Shown: piece after piece, positions 1-9,546 of the stretch
How the letters are laid out: every line of letters starts with the position of its first letter
Numbering within the stretch: position 1 is the stretch's first letter
Assembly: GCA_012514595.1 (NCBI GenBank)
Contig: JAAYZZ010000165.1
Location: 1 to 16,718 of the forward strand
Source of the DNA: Elusimicrobiota bacterium
GTDB lineage: Bacteria > Omnitrophota > Gorgyraeia > Zapsychrales > Fredricksoniimonadaceae
Length of the DNA stretch: 16,718 nt
Direction: 5' to 3'
Program-made: the position numbers and the translations under genes
Notes under the pieces: generated by a model
What the model was told of the DNA's origin: nothing
Databases searched by the model: none
The model's input: only the letters and a program-made list of their open reading frames with translations

Positions 1-54
1 CCAATATAGGGCAAAACCTTTTAAAAGCAACTTTTATTTCCCCTCTCTTATCGT

Positions 55-83
55 TTGCCCGGCGGTATTTTTTGTAATAGAAT
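55..83 (+). promoter_or_regulatory. Predicted sigma70-type promoter of bioB
   Basis: A -35-like TTGCCC (55-60) and a -10-like TAGAAT (78-83) are separated by exactly 17 bp. Transcription would begin near 90, only about 7 nt before the preferred bioB ATG at 97, so the message would be almost leaderless. This is seen by eye only. The upstream alternative starts of bioB (TTG 55, ATG 82) would lie inside the promoter, which argues for ATG 97 if the promoter is real. The preceding bases 1-54 are AT-rich and hold a weak TAAAAG/CTTTTA hairpin at 22-36 but no recognisable gene. Confidence 0.5.
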
Positions 84-96
84 GCTGCGGAAAATC

Positions 97-1161
97 ATGG
101 CCATATCCATCGACATCTCACAGATCAAAAGTGCTCTCGATTCGGGAACGGGGATCACCAGGGAACAGGCCTTGGCGGTCCTGTCCTGCGAAGGGATCCC
201 TCTTTTGTCGCTTCTGGACCTGTCCGCCGGGATCCGGTTCCGCCATTTTGGCCGTGAGGTCCTGATCCATATCCTTAATAATGCCGAGAACGGACGGTGT
301 CCTGAGGATTGCCGCTACTGTGCCCAGTCCGCATCTTCATCGGCATCGATCGAGGTCTATGCGCTCAAGAGCGATGAGGAGATTCTGGCCGAGGCCAGGG
401 CCGCGCATGAGCGCGGGGCCTTCCGTTACTGTATGGTCTTTGCCGGATCCGAACCGTCGGATGAGAGAGTGGAACATCTCATGGGACTGGTCAGGACGAT
501 CAAGGAGCGTTGGCCCCTGGAGGTCTGTGTCTCGCCCGGAAGGGTGACGTCGGAGCAGGCCCGACGTCTTAGGGCGGCGGGGCTTGACCGGCTTAATCAC
601 AATCTCAACACCTCCTCAAGTTATTATTCCGAGATCTGTTCCTCCCATACATACGAGGAAAGGGTCCAAACGGTCCGTGCGGCCAAGGCCGCAGGGCTCG
701 CCGTCTGCTCGGGCGTGATCGTCGGGATGGGGGAGACGAAAGAGGATGTTTTCCAGATGGCCAAGGATTTGGGCGCGCTCGGGGCGGATTCGATCCCTGT
801 CAATTTTTTCATCCCTCTCGAGGGGGTGGCGCTCAAGGATCCCGGGGCCCTGACCCCGGAATACTGTCTGCGGGTCCTGTGTCTTTTTCGTTTGATGAAC
901 CCCCGGACAGAGATCCGGATGGCCGCTGGCCGTGAACGTCATTTGAGGAGCCTGCAGCCTTTGGGGCTTTATGTTGCGAACTCGCTTTTTCTCGGCGGAT
1001 ACCTGAACGCCCAGGGGGGCGCGGACCGCGAGACCCTGGCGATAGTCCGGGACCTGGGATTTTCGATCCGGTCTGAAGTTCCCTTGGAGGATCTTCTCAA
1101 GGTGGAGCACCCTAAGGTCAGGATCAAGGATCAGAAGGACCTGAGGCCTTTTTGTAAGTGA
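97..1161 (+). CDS. bioB: Biotin synthase (radical SAM)
   Basis: Inserts sulfur into dethiobiotin to form biotin, the last step of biotin synthesis, in the cytoplasm. Counting from ATG 97 (354 aa), the radical SAM cluster motif is C68-x3-C72-x2-C75 (CPEDCRYC). The ligands expected for the auxiliary [2Fe-2S] cluster are all present: C112 (RYCM), C144 (VCVSP), C204 (VCSGVIVGMGET) and R279 (AAGRE). The NHNLNTS block is at 167-173. Length is normal for the family. ATG 97 is preferred over TTG 55 or ATG 82 because the longer forms add unconserved residues and overlap the predicted promoter; no good Shine-Dalgarno precedes any of the three. No other biotin genes are in the window. trxB follows after 10 bp, suggesting co-transcription. 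The family call is firm; the start is less so. Confidence 0.95.
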   Translation: MAISIDISQIKSALDSGTGITREQALAVLSCEGIPLLSLLDLSAGIRFRHFGREVLIHILNNAENGRCPEDCRYCAQSASSSASIEVYALKSDEEILAEARAAHERGAFRYCMVFAGSEPSDERVEHLMGLVRTIKERWPLEVCVSPGRVTSEQARRLRAAGLDRLNHNLNTSSSYYSEICSSHTYEERVQTVRAAKAAGLAVCSGVIVGMGETKEDVFQMAKDLGALGADSIPVNFFIPLEGVALKDPGALTPEYCLRVLCLFRLMNPRTEIRMAAGRERHLRSLQPLGLYVANSLFLGGYLNAQGGADRETLAIVRDLGFSIRSEVPLEDLLKVEHPKVRIKDQKDLRPFCK

Positions 1162-1171
1162 AGGAGGGTTC

Positions 1172-2113
1172 ATGGAAGATGTGGTGATCATCGGTTCAGG
1201 GCCTGCGGGACACACGGCTGCGATCTACTGTGCGCGTGCGAATTTGCGGCCTCTGATGTTCGAGGGCATGATGGCCGGAGGGATCGCGGCCGGCGGACAG
1301 CTCACGACCACGACCGAAGTGGAGAACTTTCCAGGATTCCCCGATGGGATCGCGGGGTCTGAGCTGATGATGCGTATGCGCGTCCAGTCGGAAAAGCACG
1401 GGGCCCGCATCAGGACCGAGACCGTCGAGACTGTGCGCCTTGGTGGGCGGCCTTTTTCTGTGGTCCTTGAAGGCGGGGAGAGCGTCGAGACAAAGGCCCT
1501 CATCGTGGCAACGGGGGCCACCGCCCGTCGTCTGGGGATTGCGGGCGAGGAGAGGCTCTGGCAGCGCGGGATCTCGGCATGCGCGGTCTGCGACGGGGCG
1601 CTCCCTCTTTTTCGGAACAAGGTCCTGGTCGTTGTCGGCGGCGGGGATTCCGCCGTTGAGGAGGCGACCCATCTCACAAAATATGCCTCAAAGGTCATCC
1701 TGATGCACCGGCGGGACGAGCTCCGGGCCTCCAAGGCCATGCAGACGCGCGCCCTGTCCAATCCCAAGATCGAGATGGCCTGGAGCACGGTTCCCCTCGA
1801 GGCGTTGGGAGAGAAGATGCTGACCGGTCTCAAGGTCCAGGATGTGAAGACCGCTGTCGAGAGAACGATCGAGTGCGGCGGACTTTTTTACGCGATCGGA
1901 CATGTTCCCAACACGGCCTTTCTCGGTGGGCAGTTGGATCTTGATGAGACCGGGTACATCCGCACAGTTCCGGGATCGGCTCGGACCAATATTGATGGGG
2001 TCTTTGCCTGTGGAGATGTGCAGGACAGAAAATACCGTCAGGCCATTACGGCCGCGGGGTCCGGATGCGCGGCGGCTCTGGATGCGGAACGGTTCCTCGC
2101 AGAGGATGGCTGA
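1172..2113 (+). CDS. trxB: Thioredoxin reductase (NADPH)
   Basis: FAD- and NADPH-dependent enzyme that reduces thioredoxin and so supplies cytosolic thiol reducing power. The 313 aa product has normal length. It shows the FAD dinucleotide fold GSGPAG (8-13), the redox pair CAVC (C137 and C140), the NADPH fold GGGDSAVEEA (157-166), the HRRDELRA segment (179-186) typical of NADPH-specific members, and the C-terminal FAD contact GDVQDRKYRQ (281-290). A strong AAGGAGGG ribosome site lies just upstream of ATG 1172. It sits 10 bp after bioB and 5 bp before ubiE, so the three probably form one operon. Whether it reduces thioredoxin itself or a thioredoxin-like partner cannot be settled from sequence, but the CxxC and HRR motifs favour a classical TrxB. 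Confidence 0.93.
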   Translation: MEDVVIIGSGPAGHTAAIYCARANLRPLMFEGMMAGGIAAGGQLTTTTEVENFPGFPDGIAGSELMMRMRVQSEKHGARIRTETVETVRLGGRPFSVVLEGGESVETKALIVATGATARRLGIAGEERLWQRGISACAVCDGALPLFRNKVLVVVGGGDSAVEEATHLTKYASKVILMHRRDELRASKAMQTRALSNPKIEMAWSTVPLEALGEKMLTGLKVQDVKTAVERTIECGGLFYAIGHVPNTAFLGGQLDLDETGYIRTVPGSARTNIDGVFACGDVQDRKYRQAITAAGSGCAAALDAERFLAEDG

Positions 2114-2118
2114 TCCGC

Positions 2119-2832
2119 ATGGTTGATCCCGCCCGGAAGGAGCATTCACCGGAACTTTTCAATGCCATTGCCCTGAGATACGACCGCGTCAATGCGGTCG
2201 TTTCTTTTGGACTGAACGGCTCCTGGAAAAGGAGGGTGGGGGGGCATCTCCCCTCCGCAAAGGGGTTGCGGTGCCTGGATCTGGCCACAGGGACAGGGGA
2301 TGTGGCCCTTGATCTCTTGCGGTATCCCCGGGTGTCCGGGGTCGTCGGGATCGACCCGGCGGAGGGGATGCTGGCCGTTGCCCGTCGGAAAGCGGAGAGA
2401 AGAGGCCTCTTGTCCCGGGCGGCCTTCGTGTCCGCGGATGCCCAGAGATTGCCGTTCTCCGATGGATCCTTTGATGTGGTCACGGTCGCCTTCGGACTTC
2501 GCAATATGCCGCATCCCGTCCGGGCCCTTTCGGAAGCCTGGCGCGTCCTTAGGCCTTCCGGGCGTCTGATGGTTCTCGAGTTTTCGCGTCCCCCGTTCCC
2601 GGTCTTCCGTCAGGTCCATTATTTTTATGTCGCGCATCTCCTCCCGGGCCTCGGGTTCCTCATGACCGGCGATCTTCCCGCCTACAGATATCTTCACCGG
2701 ACGATCATGGCCTTTCCCGAGGCCGGGCGTCTGGGGCGGATGATCGCCCAGACCGGGTTCTCGATTTTGGCGCGTGAGGACCTGCTCTGGGGTACTGCCG
2801 TGCTTTACGCGGGAGAGAAGAAAAATCTCTGA
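2119..2832 (+). CDS. ubiE: Demethylmenaquinone/ubiquinone C-methyltransferase
   Basis: SAM-dependent methyltransferase of the UbiE/MenG/COQ5 family, which C-methylates the quinone ring late in menaquinone or ubiquinone synthesis. From ATG 2119 the product has 237 aa, the usual size. Visible motifs are LDLATGTGDVA (53-63, SAM site), GIDPAEGML (77-85), ADAQRLPFSDGSFD (106-119), FGLRNM (125-130, the family FGxRN block) and the C-terminal YRYLHRTIMAFP (189-200). An upstream start at 2065 is open but lies inside trxB and adds residues without family similarity. ATG 2119 follows the trxB stop by 5 bp, with GAGGA about 12 nt upstream. Whether the product is menaquinone (menG) or ubiquinone cannot be told here. 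The symbol ubiE follows common usage. Confidence 0.92.
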   Translation: MVDPARKEHSPELFNAIALRYDRVNAVVSFGLNGSWKRRVGGHLPSAKGLRCLDLATGTGDVALDLLRYPRVSGVVGIDPAEGMLAVARRKAERRGLLSRAAFVSADAQRLPFSDGSFDVVTVAFGLRNMPHPVRALSEAWRVLRPSGRLMVLEFSRPPFPVFRQVHYFYVAHLLPGLGFLMTGDLPAYRYLHRTIMAFPEAGRLGRMIAQTGFSILAREDLLWGTAVLYAGEKKNL

Positions 2833-2858
2833 CGGGCCTTTCTTCGGGGCGGTGTGTC

Positions 2859-2867
2859 TGCTATTAT
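2859..2867 (+). promoter_or_regulatory. Predicted extended -10 promoter of the HD-GYP gene
   Basis: TGCTATTAT contains the extended -10 arrangement TGn followed by TATTAT (2862-2867). The region about 17 bp upstream (TTTCTT, 2839-2844) is a poor -35 match, as is common for extended -10 promoters. Transcription would start near 2874, giving a leader of about 32 nt to the ATG at 2906. The site lies in the 73-bp gap after ubiE, so the regulator is probably transcribed separately. I see no clear intrinsic terminator in that gap. Confidence 0.45.
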
Positions 2868-2905
2868 CAAATTGATCCCGTGGGCTGGAACAAGAAACGC
2901 TTTTC

Positions 2906-4024
2906 ATGATCTCATCAGAACAGATTCTCAATGCCAGGATCCTGATCGTCGAGGATGACCGGACCAGCCGGATGCTCCTGAAGAACATCCTCGTCGGGGC
3001 CGGATTCCAGAACCTCAGGGCCATCCCTCACGCGGGGAGGATCGTCGGGATCTTCCGCGCGTTTAGGCCCGACCTTCTTCTTCTGGACCTTCATCTTCCC
3101 CGGATCCACGGCTTTGAGGTGATGAAGCGGCTCCGTGAGGCCTTCCCCGACGATTATCTCCCGATCCTTGTCATCTCTGCGGATATGGATGAACAGGTCC
3201 GGTTGCGCGCGCTCTCATCGGGGGCAAAGGATTTCGTCCAGAAGCCCTACAAGCGGACCGAGGTCCTTTTGAGGGCGAGGAATCTGATCGAAACGTCCCT
3301 CCTGAACAAGGATGTGCAGGAAAAGAACCGGGGGCTCGAACGTCTGGTCCAGGAGCGGACCTCGGAACTTTATCAGAGCCGTCTGGATGTGATCCGCCGT
3401 CTGGGGTTCGCCGCGGAATATCGGGATACAGATACGGGGATCCATATCATCCGGATGAGCCGCTACTGCCAGGCCTTGGCCCTAGCGCTCGGGATGAACA
3501 AGGAGGAGGCGGAGCTTATTCTTCACACCACCCCGCTCCATGATGTCGGAAAGATCGCGGTCCCCGACAGGATCCTGCTCAAGGAGGGCGGCCTGAACGA
3601 CGAGGAACAGGCGGTCATGCGGACGCATTCGGCGATTGGCGCGGACATCCTTTCCGGCGGAAGCTCCGATTTCTTGAGGATGGCCGAGGTCATTGCCCGC
3701 ACTCATCATGAGAGGTGGGACGGGACCGGATACCCCCTTGGACTGAAAGGGGAGGAGATCCCCCTCCCGGGGCAGATCTGCGCGATCTGTGATGTGTTCG
3801 ATGCGCTCACTTCCGAAAGGCCTTACAAGAAGGCCTGGAGCTTTCAAAAGGCCGCACGGGAGATCCAGAGGATGTCCGGCTCCCACTTCAACCCCCGGAT
3901 CGTGGATGTTTTTCTGGGGATCCTTCCCCAGATCAGGGCGATCAGCCGGGACGTGGTTCGTTCCTATCGCTCTCTTCTCGCTGAGGCGACCGGATGTCCG
4001 GAGGCATCCTCCGACGGGAGATGA
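2906..4024 (+). CDS. Response regulator, receiver plus HD-GYP domain (c-di-GMP phosphodiesterase)
   Basis: Two-component response regulator of the RpfG type, predicted to hydrolyse cyclic di-GMP when phosphorylated. The 372 aa product has a receiver domain at about 10-125 with acidic residues D17/D18, phosphoacceptor D61 (LLLLDLHLP) and K113 (VQKPY). A charged helical linker (about 130-160) leads to an HD-GYP domain with PLHDVGKIAVPD (210-221) and HHERWDGTGYP (267-277), so the metal ligands and GYP signature are intact. The receiver begins only about ten residues from the start, supporting ATG 2906, although the ribosome site is weak (AAGAAAC). No cognate histidine kinase is nearby, so it would be an orphan regulator. 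A PilZ-domain c-di-GMP receptor lies 5 kb downstream. The family is certain; the enzymatic activity is inferred. Confidence 0.93.
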   Translation: MISSEQILNARILIVEDDRTSRMLLKNILVGAGFQNLRAIPHAGRIVGIFRAFRPDLLLLDLHLPRIHGFEVMKRLREAFPDDYLPILVISADMDEQVRLRALSSGAKDFVQKPYKRTEVLLRARNLIETSLLNKDVQEKNRGLERLVQERTSELYQSRLDVIRRLGFAAEYRDTDTGIHIIRMSRYCQALALALGMNKEEAELILHTTPLHDVGKIAVPDRILLKEGGLNDEEQAVMRTHSAIGADILSGGSSDFLRMAEVIARTHHERWDGTGYPLGLKGEEIPLPGQICAICDVFDALTSERPYKKAWSFQKAAREIQRMSGSHFNPRIVDVFLGILPQIRAISRDVVRSYRSLLAEATGCPEASSDGR

Positions 4025-4048
4025 GGGGCAAAACCCTGCGATTTCGTC

Positions 4049-4077
4049 TTGCGTCTTCCCCGGGGCCATAATATAAT
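4049..4077 (+). promoter_or_regulatory. Strong predicted sigma70 promoter of the gltA operon
   Basis: TTGCGT (4049-4054) and a perfect TATAAT (4072-4077) are separated by 17 bp. Expected transcription start is near 4084, about 30 nt before the gltA ATG at 4114. AGGAG (4103-4107) provides a well-placed ribosome site. This is the best promoter in the window and probably drives gltA, pepA, the slipin gene, fumC and the PilZ gene together, since all downstream gaps are 18 bp or less. Confidence 0.7.
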
Positions 4078-4113
4078 ACACCTCCATTTTGAACCTGAAG
4101 CCAGGAGAACGAC

Positions 4114-5406
4114 ATGGATCAGTCCTCCGCGAAATTCATCGTTGACGGAAACGCCTATGACCTTCCCGTGATCACCGGGACAGAGGGAGAAAAAGGCGTT
4201 GATATCTCCAAGCTCAGGGCCCAGTCCAATTATGTGACCTTCGACCAGGGGTTCGGCAACACCTCCAACTGTCTGAGCTCGATCACATTCCTCGACGGGG
4301 AGCAGGGGGTCCTTCGCTACCGGGGGTATCCCATTGAACAGCTGGCCGAACGTTCCAGCTTTCTTGAGACCGCCTATCTTCTGATCTACGGCGAACTCCC
4401 CAATGCCGAACAGCTCCGTTCCTTTTCCGAGGCCTTCACGGAGAACTCCATGATCCACGAGGACATGAAGAATCTCTTCAACGGATATCCCTCGACCGCG
4501 CATCCCATGGCCATCCTCGCTTCCATGGTCTGCTCTCTCGAGGCCTATTATCCGGACATCGATACGATGAACCCGAACCCCGAGGAGTTCGACCAGATCG
4601 CGGCGCAGCTGATGTCCAAGATCCGGACCATCGCGGCCTTTGCCTACAAGAAATCGATCGGGGAGCCTTTTGTCTATCCGCGGCATGACCTTGAGTATGT
4701 GCCGAACTTCCTCAATATGATGTTCTCCTCCCCGACAAGGGCCTACAAGATCTACGACGAGGTGGTGAAGGCGGTGAAGGTGCTTCTGATCCTCCATGCG
4801 GACCATGAGCAGAACTGTTCCACCTCCACTGTCAGGCTCGTGGGGAGCGCTCAGTCCAATCTTTTTGCCTCCATCTCCTCCGGGATCTGCGCCCTCTGGG
4901 GTCCTCTGCACGGAGGGGCCAATGAGGCGGTGATCGATATGTTGGAGGCCATTCACAAAGGCGGCGGGGATGTCGATCATTGTCTCGAAAGGGCCAAGGA
5001 CAAGACGAATCCCTTCCGCCTGATGGGGGTGGGGCATCGGGTCTACAAGAGTTATGACCCCCGGGCGAAGATCATCAAGGAATGCGCGCATGATCTCCTG
5101 GCCAAGCTGGGCATTCACGATCCTCTTTTGGATATCGCGATGCGCCTTGAGGAGAAGGTTCTCAAGGACTCGTATTTCGTCGACCGCAATCTCTATCCGA
5201 ATGTGGATTTCTACAGCGGCATCATCTACAAGGCCGTGGGGATCCCCCGCAACATGTTCACGGTCATGTTCGCCATCGGCCGCATGCCGGGATGGATCGC
5301 GCACTGGCGAGAAATGAAGGACAGTCCCGGGACCCGGATCGGCCGCCCGCGGCAGATCTACGTAGGGCCGCATAAGAGGGATTATGTCCCGATCAACAAG
5401 CGCTGA
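4114..5406 (+). CDS. gltA: Citrate synthase (type II bacterial)
   Basis: Condenses oxaloacetate and acetyl-CoA to citrate, the entry step of the TCA cycle. The 430 aa product matches the length of E. coli-type (GltA) enzymes and carries their motifs: LHADHEQN (227-234), GPLHGGANEAV (263-273, catalytic H266), MGVGHRVYKSYDPRA (304-318, H308) and PNVDFYSG (362-369, catalytic D365). Arginines of the substrate site, including R309, are in place. Start ATG 4114 has AGGAG six bases upstream and follows a strong promoter at 4049-4077. The gene is followed after 18 bp by pepA. fumC, another TCA enzyme, lies 2.3 kb downstream in the same run. Methylcitrate synthase is the main alternative, but the N-terminal extension and overall length favour citrate synthase. 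Confidence 0.95.
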   Translation: MDQSSAKFIVDGNAYDLPVITGTEGEKGVDISKLRAQSNYVTFDQGFGNTSNCLSSITFLDGEQGVLRYRGYPIEQLAERSSFLETAYLLIYGELPNAEQLRSFSEAFTENSMIHEDMKNLFNGYPSTAHPMAILASMVCSLEAYYPDIDTMNPNPEEFDQIAAQLMSKIRTIAAFAYKKSIGEPFVYPRHDLEYVPNFLNMMFSSPTRAYKIYDEVVKAVKVLLILHADHEQNCSTSTVRLVGSAQSNLFASISSGICALWGPLHGGANEAVIDMLEAIHKGGGDVDHCLERAKDKTNPFRLMGVGHRVYKSYDPRAKIIKECAHDLLAKLGIHDPLLDIAMRLEEKVLKDSYFVDRNLYPNVDFYSGIIYKAVGIPRNMFTVMFAIGRMPGWIAHWREMKDSPGTRIGRPRQIYVGPHKRDYVPINKR

Positions 5407-5424
5407 GGAGAAGAAAGGATCTTT

Positions 5425-6876
5425 GTGCTGACCATTTCTGACAAGGCGACATTCAAAAAGGGGGCAGCCCTTCTGGTTCTCACCGAGGAACAGGTCAGGG
5501 ACCGCCGGGTCCCGTTCCTGCCGAAGGCGATCAGTGCCGAGGTTGGCCGGATCGTGAAGGCCGGTCTTTTCGAGGGAAAAAGGGGAGAGGCGGTCCCGAC
5601 GGTCCTGGAAGGCCTGACGGTCCTTCTTTTGGGGACCGGAAAGGCCCCGGACATCACCCCCACATCCCTTCGGATCGATCTCCGTCGGGGATTCTTGGCG
5701 CCGGCCCTCAAGAGGCAAAGAACGCTCGAGGTGGTCTTTCCGCAGGACACCGAACTTCAGGCCGTCGCGGCCGTCGACGCCTTTGTCCTGGGGACATATG
5801 CCTGGAAGAAATACGTGACCCCTCGCAAGGACGATGCATCACTGAAGGATAAGAGCGTGATCCTTGTGACCCGTCATCGCGAGGCGGCCCAGAAGGCGGT
5901 TCTCATCGCGCGGGCCGCGAATCTGGCACGGGACCTCATCAATGACAATGCGGATGTCGTGACCCCCGTCCATATCGAGCGGCAGGTCCGCGCCCTGGTG
6001 AAGGGCAAGGCGGGGATTTCTCTGGAGGTCCTCGACAGAAAGAAGCTTGCGGCCAGGAAAATGGGACTGATCCTGGCCGTGAACCAGGGGAGCAACAAGG
6101 AGCCGCGGGTCGTGATCGTCCGCTACAACGGCGGGAAAAAGGGAGAGCCGGCCACGGCCTTTGTCGGGAAAGGGCTCACCTTTGACAGCGGGGGCCTCAA
6201 CCTGAAGCCTTCCGGGCACATGGAGACCATGCGCGAGGATATGAGCGGCGCGGCGGCGGTCGTGGGACTCCTCAAGGCCGCGATCGATCTTAAGGTGCGG
6301 AAGAACCTGATCTTCGCGATGGGGCTCGCCGAGAACGCGATCGATGCCAATGCCTACAAGCCTGGGGATGTGATCCGCGGGCATACCGGGATCACCGTCG
6401 AGGTCGGGAATACGGATGCCGAAGGGCGCCTCGTCCTTGCCGATGTGCTGTCTTATGTGAGTGCCGTCTACAAGCCGGGGCGCATCATTGATCTGGCGAC
6501 CCTGACCGGGGCCTGTGTGGTGGCCCTCGGGCATGATTATGCCGGGCTTCTCTCGAACGATGATGCCTTGGCCCAGAAGGTCCTCAAGAGCGCCGAGGCG
6601 ACGGACGACCGCTGCTGGCGTCTGCCGCTCTATCCGGAGTACAAGGACGCGATCAAATCCAAGATCGCGGACATCAAGAACACCAGCAATGTGAGGGGCG
6701 CCGCGGGCACGATCTCGGGGGCCGAGTTCCTCCGGAGGTTCGTCGGAAAGACGCCTTGGGTGCATCTGGATATCGCCGGAACGGCATTCGTCGAGAATGA
6801 TTCCCGCTGGTATTACGGGCACGGGGCCACGGGTTTCGGGGTCCGGCTTCTGTCGCATTATCTTTTGAACAATTAA
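5425..6876 (+). CDS. pepA: Leucyl/cytosol aminopeptidase (M17 family)
   Basis: Two-metal aminopeptidase that removes N-terminal residues from peptides during cytoplasmic protein turnover. The 483 aa product has a divergent N-terminal macro-like domain (about 1-150) and a conserved M17 catalytic domain. The metal and catalytic residues known from E. coli PepA are all visible: K249 and D254 in VGKGLTFDSGG, K261 in NLKPSG, D272 in EDMSGAAA, and D331, E333 and R335 in the family signature NTDAEGRLVLAD. The start is a GTG at 5425, with AAAGGA (5415-5420) upstream as ribosome site. It sits 18 bp after gltA and 14 bp before the slipin gene. PepA proteins can also bind DNA as regulators in some bacteria; nothing here shows that. 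Confidence 0.93.
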   Translation: MLTISDKATFKKGAALLVLTEEQVRDRRVPFLPKAISAEVGRIVKAGLFEGKRGEAVPTVLEGLTVLLLGTGKAPDITPTSLRIDLRRGFLAPALKRQRTLEVVFPQDTELQAVAAVDAFVLGTYAWKKYVTPRKDDASLKDKSVILVTRHREAAQKAVLIARAANLARDLINDNADVVTPVHIERQVRALVKGKAGISLEVLDRKKLAARKMGLILAVNQGSNKEPRVVIVRYNGGKKGEPATAFVGKGLTFDSGGLNLKPSGHMETMREDMSGAAAVVGLLKAAIDLKVRKNLIFAMGLAENAIDANAYKPGDVIRGHTGITVEVGNTDAEGRLVLADVLSYVSAVYKPGRIIDLATLTGACVVALGHDYAGLLSNDDALAQKVLKSAEATDDRCWRLPLYPEYKDAIKSKIADIKNTSNVRGAAGTISGAEFLRRFVGKTPWVHLDIAGTAFVENDSRWYYGHGATGFGVRLLSHYLLNN

Positions 6877-6890
6877 TCGGGGAGGATGTT

Positions 6891-7756
6891 ATGAGCTCTC
6901 TTATGGTGGTCCTGATCGTCGCGGTCTTCTTTTTCTTTAACGGCATCCGGATCGTTCGCCCGACGCATCGCGGACTTGTGGAGCGGTTCGGGCGCTACAC
7001 GCGTTTCGCCCAGCCCGGGTTCAACTGGATCATCCCTGTCGTTGAATCCATGTATCTGGTGAACGTCACCGAACAGATGGTCGACGCCGATCCCCAGGAG
7101 ATCATCACCAATGACAACCTGAACGCCCGGGTCGATGCTCAGGTCTACTTCAAGGTGAAGGCGGATGAGGACAGCGTCAAGAACTGCGTCTACAATGTCC
7201 AGAACTATCAGTTCCAGATCGTGAACCTGGCGCGTACGACGCTCAGGAACATCATCGGGACCCTGACCCTCAAATCCGCCAACAGCGAGCGTGGCAAGAT
7301 CAATTCCGAACTCCACAAGGTCCTCCGGGAGGAGACCGGAAGCTGGGGCATCGAGATCGTGCGGACCGAGCTCAAGGAGATCGATCCTCCCAAGGATGTT
7401 CAGGAGACCATGAACAAGGTCGTCAAGGCCGAGAACGAGAAGATCGCGGCCGTGGATTTCGCCACCGCCCGCGAGACCGCTGCCGACGGGGAAAAGAGGG
7501 CGAAGATCAAGGAGGCGGAGGGGATCAAACAGGCCAACATCCTTCGTGCCGAGGGCGAGGCCGAGGCCATCAAGCTGGTGAACGAGGCGGCCGAGAAGTA
7601 TTTCGTGGGGAACGCCCAGCTCCTTCGCAAGCTCCAGGCCATGGAAAAGGCGTTCGAGGACAATACCAAGATCATCGTCCCGTCGGGTTCGGATATCGTG
7701 AACGTGATCGGCGAGATGGCCGGTGCCAAGGTCATCCCCATCGAGAAGAGGTCTTG

Positions 7757-7757
<1 letters not shown>
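6891..7757 (+). CDS. SPFH/band 7 (slipin or QmcA-like) membrane protein
   Basis: Stomatin/prohibitin-type scaffold anchored in the inner membrane and thought to organise membrane microdomains or partner proteases. The 288 aa product opens with one hydrophobic segment (about 3-17), followed by the slipin-like RPTHRGLVERFGRY (23-36) and QPGFNWIIPVV (41-51), a band 7 domain to about 180, then an Ala/Glu/Lys-rich helix (about 175-235) likely to form a coiled coil for oligomerisation. ATG 6891 has a strong GGGGAGG site upstream. Its stop TGA overlaps the A of the fumC ATG by one base (TGATG), so the two are probably translationally coupled. No NfeD-type partner protease gene is adjacent, unlike many slipin loci; here the neighbours are pepA and fumC. 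Family is sure, specific role unknown. Confidence 0.9.
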
Positions 7758-9145
<1,388 letters not shown>

Positions 9146-9157
9146 TCGGGAGGGAAC

Positions 9158-9520
9158 ATGCCGAGAAAGATATCATCACCGAAGAAGGAAGGGGTCGAAC
9201 GCCGTCGGGCCTCGCGCGCCGACCGGGTGGTGGCGATCAGCCACCGCCTCATCAAACGCGGCCGCAGCAAGGAGTTCGCGCAGTGGAGCCTGTCCTCGAC
9301 GAAGAACATGAGCGTCACCGGGATCCTTTTCTTGAGCGAAACGCCGTACAAGGTCGGGGATGTCGTCGAGGTCCACGTGACCATGTCCGGGATCATTGAC
9401 ATCGTTAAGGGGTTCGCCCAGGTCGTTCGGGTCCAGATGAAGACGCGCCATTCCTATCATGTGGCGATCCATTTCATTGAGATGAAGGGGCCGTCCCGTC
9501 GGGCCAAGGCCCATCTTTAA
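9158..9520 (+). CDS. PilZ-domain protein, predicted c-di-GMP receptor
   Basis: Small (120 aa) stand-alone PilZ protein. The two parts of the cyclic di-GMP binding signature are visible: RxxxR at R16-R20 (ERRRASR) and NxSxxG at 50-55 (NMSVTG), with the following beta-barrel strands (about 56-108) in the expected order. It would bind c-di-GMP and act on a partner that cannot be identified here. ATG 9158 has a strong GGGAGGGA site and lies 12 bp after fumC, so it is probably the last gene of the gltA operon. Its TAA stop (9518-9520) is fused to a long palindrome starting at 9519. The HD-GYP protein upstream is predicted to degrade the same messenger. Confidence 0.85.
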   Translation: MPRKISSPKKEGVERRRASRADRVVAISHRLIKRGRSKEFAQWSLSSTKNMSVTGILFLSETPYKVGDVVEVHVTMSGIIDIVKGFAQVVRVQMKTRHSYHVAIHFIEMKGPSRRAKAHL

Positions 9521-9545
9521 AAAATAGGGACAGTCCCTATTTTTT
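9519..9545. repeat. Dispersed palindrome copy A (GGGACAGTCCC core), terminator-like
   Basis: A perfect 27-bp palindrome with 13-bp arms around centre base A at 9532; the core reads TAGGGACAGTCCCTA. It begins within the TAA stop of the PilZ gene and ends 1 bp before the tatD ATG at 9547. A-rich and T-rich flanks make it look like an intrinsic terminator in both directions. Similar palindromes occur at 13568-13586, 13657-13677 and 15322-15341, so it belongs to a dispersed family rather than being a private terminator. Taking CAG at the centre as forward, this copy is in + orientation. Confidence 0.85.
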
Positions 9546-9546
9546 C

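Noticed and set aside
22..36. TAAAAG/CTTTTA hairpin at the left edge as a terminator of an upstream gene
   Set aside because: Only six A/T-rich pairs and no following T-run of adequate length; too weak to call.
616..3024. Several 150-290 codon minus-strand frames opposite bioB, trxB and ubiE
   Set aside because: All overlap conserved genes on the other strand and show no domain, ribosome site or promoter.
3964..5718. 584-codon open frame on the minus strand opposite gltA
   Set aside because: Lies entirely antisense to gltA and the start of pepA, which have clear family motifs. The translation is low-complexity in G, D, H and R, and long antisense frames are expected in GC-rich coding DNA.
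9519..9545. Palindrome A as a simple private rho-independent terminator of the gltA operon
   Set aside because: It has terminator features, but the same core recurs three more times at other positions and orientations, so a dispersed repeat is the better primary description; termination may be a secondary effect.
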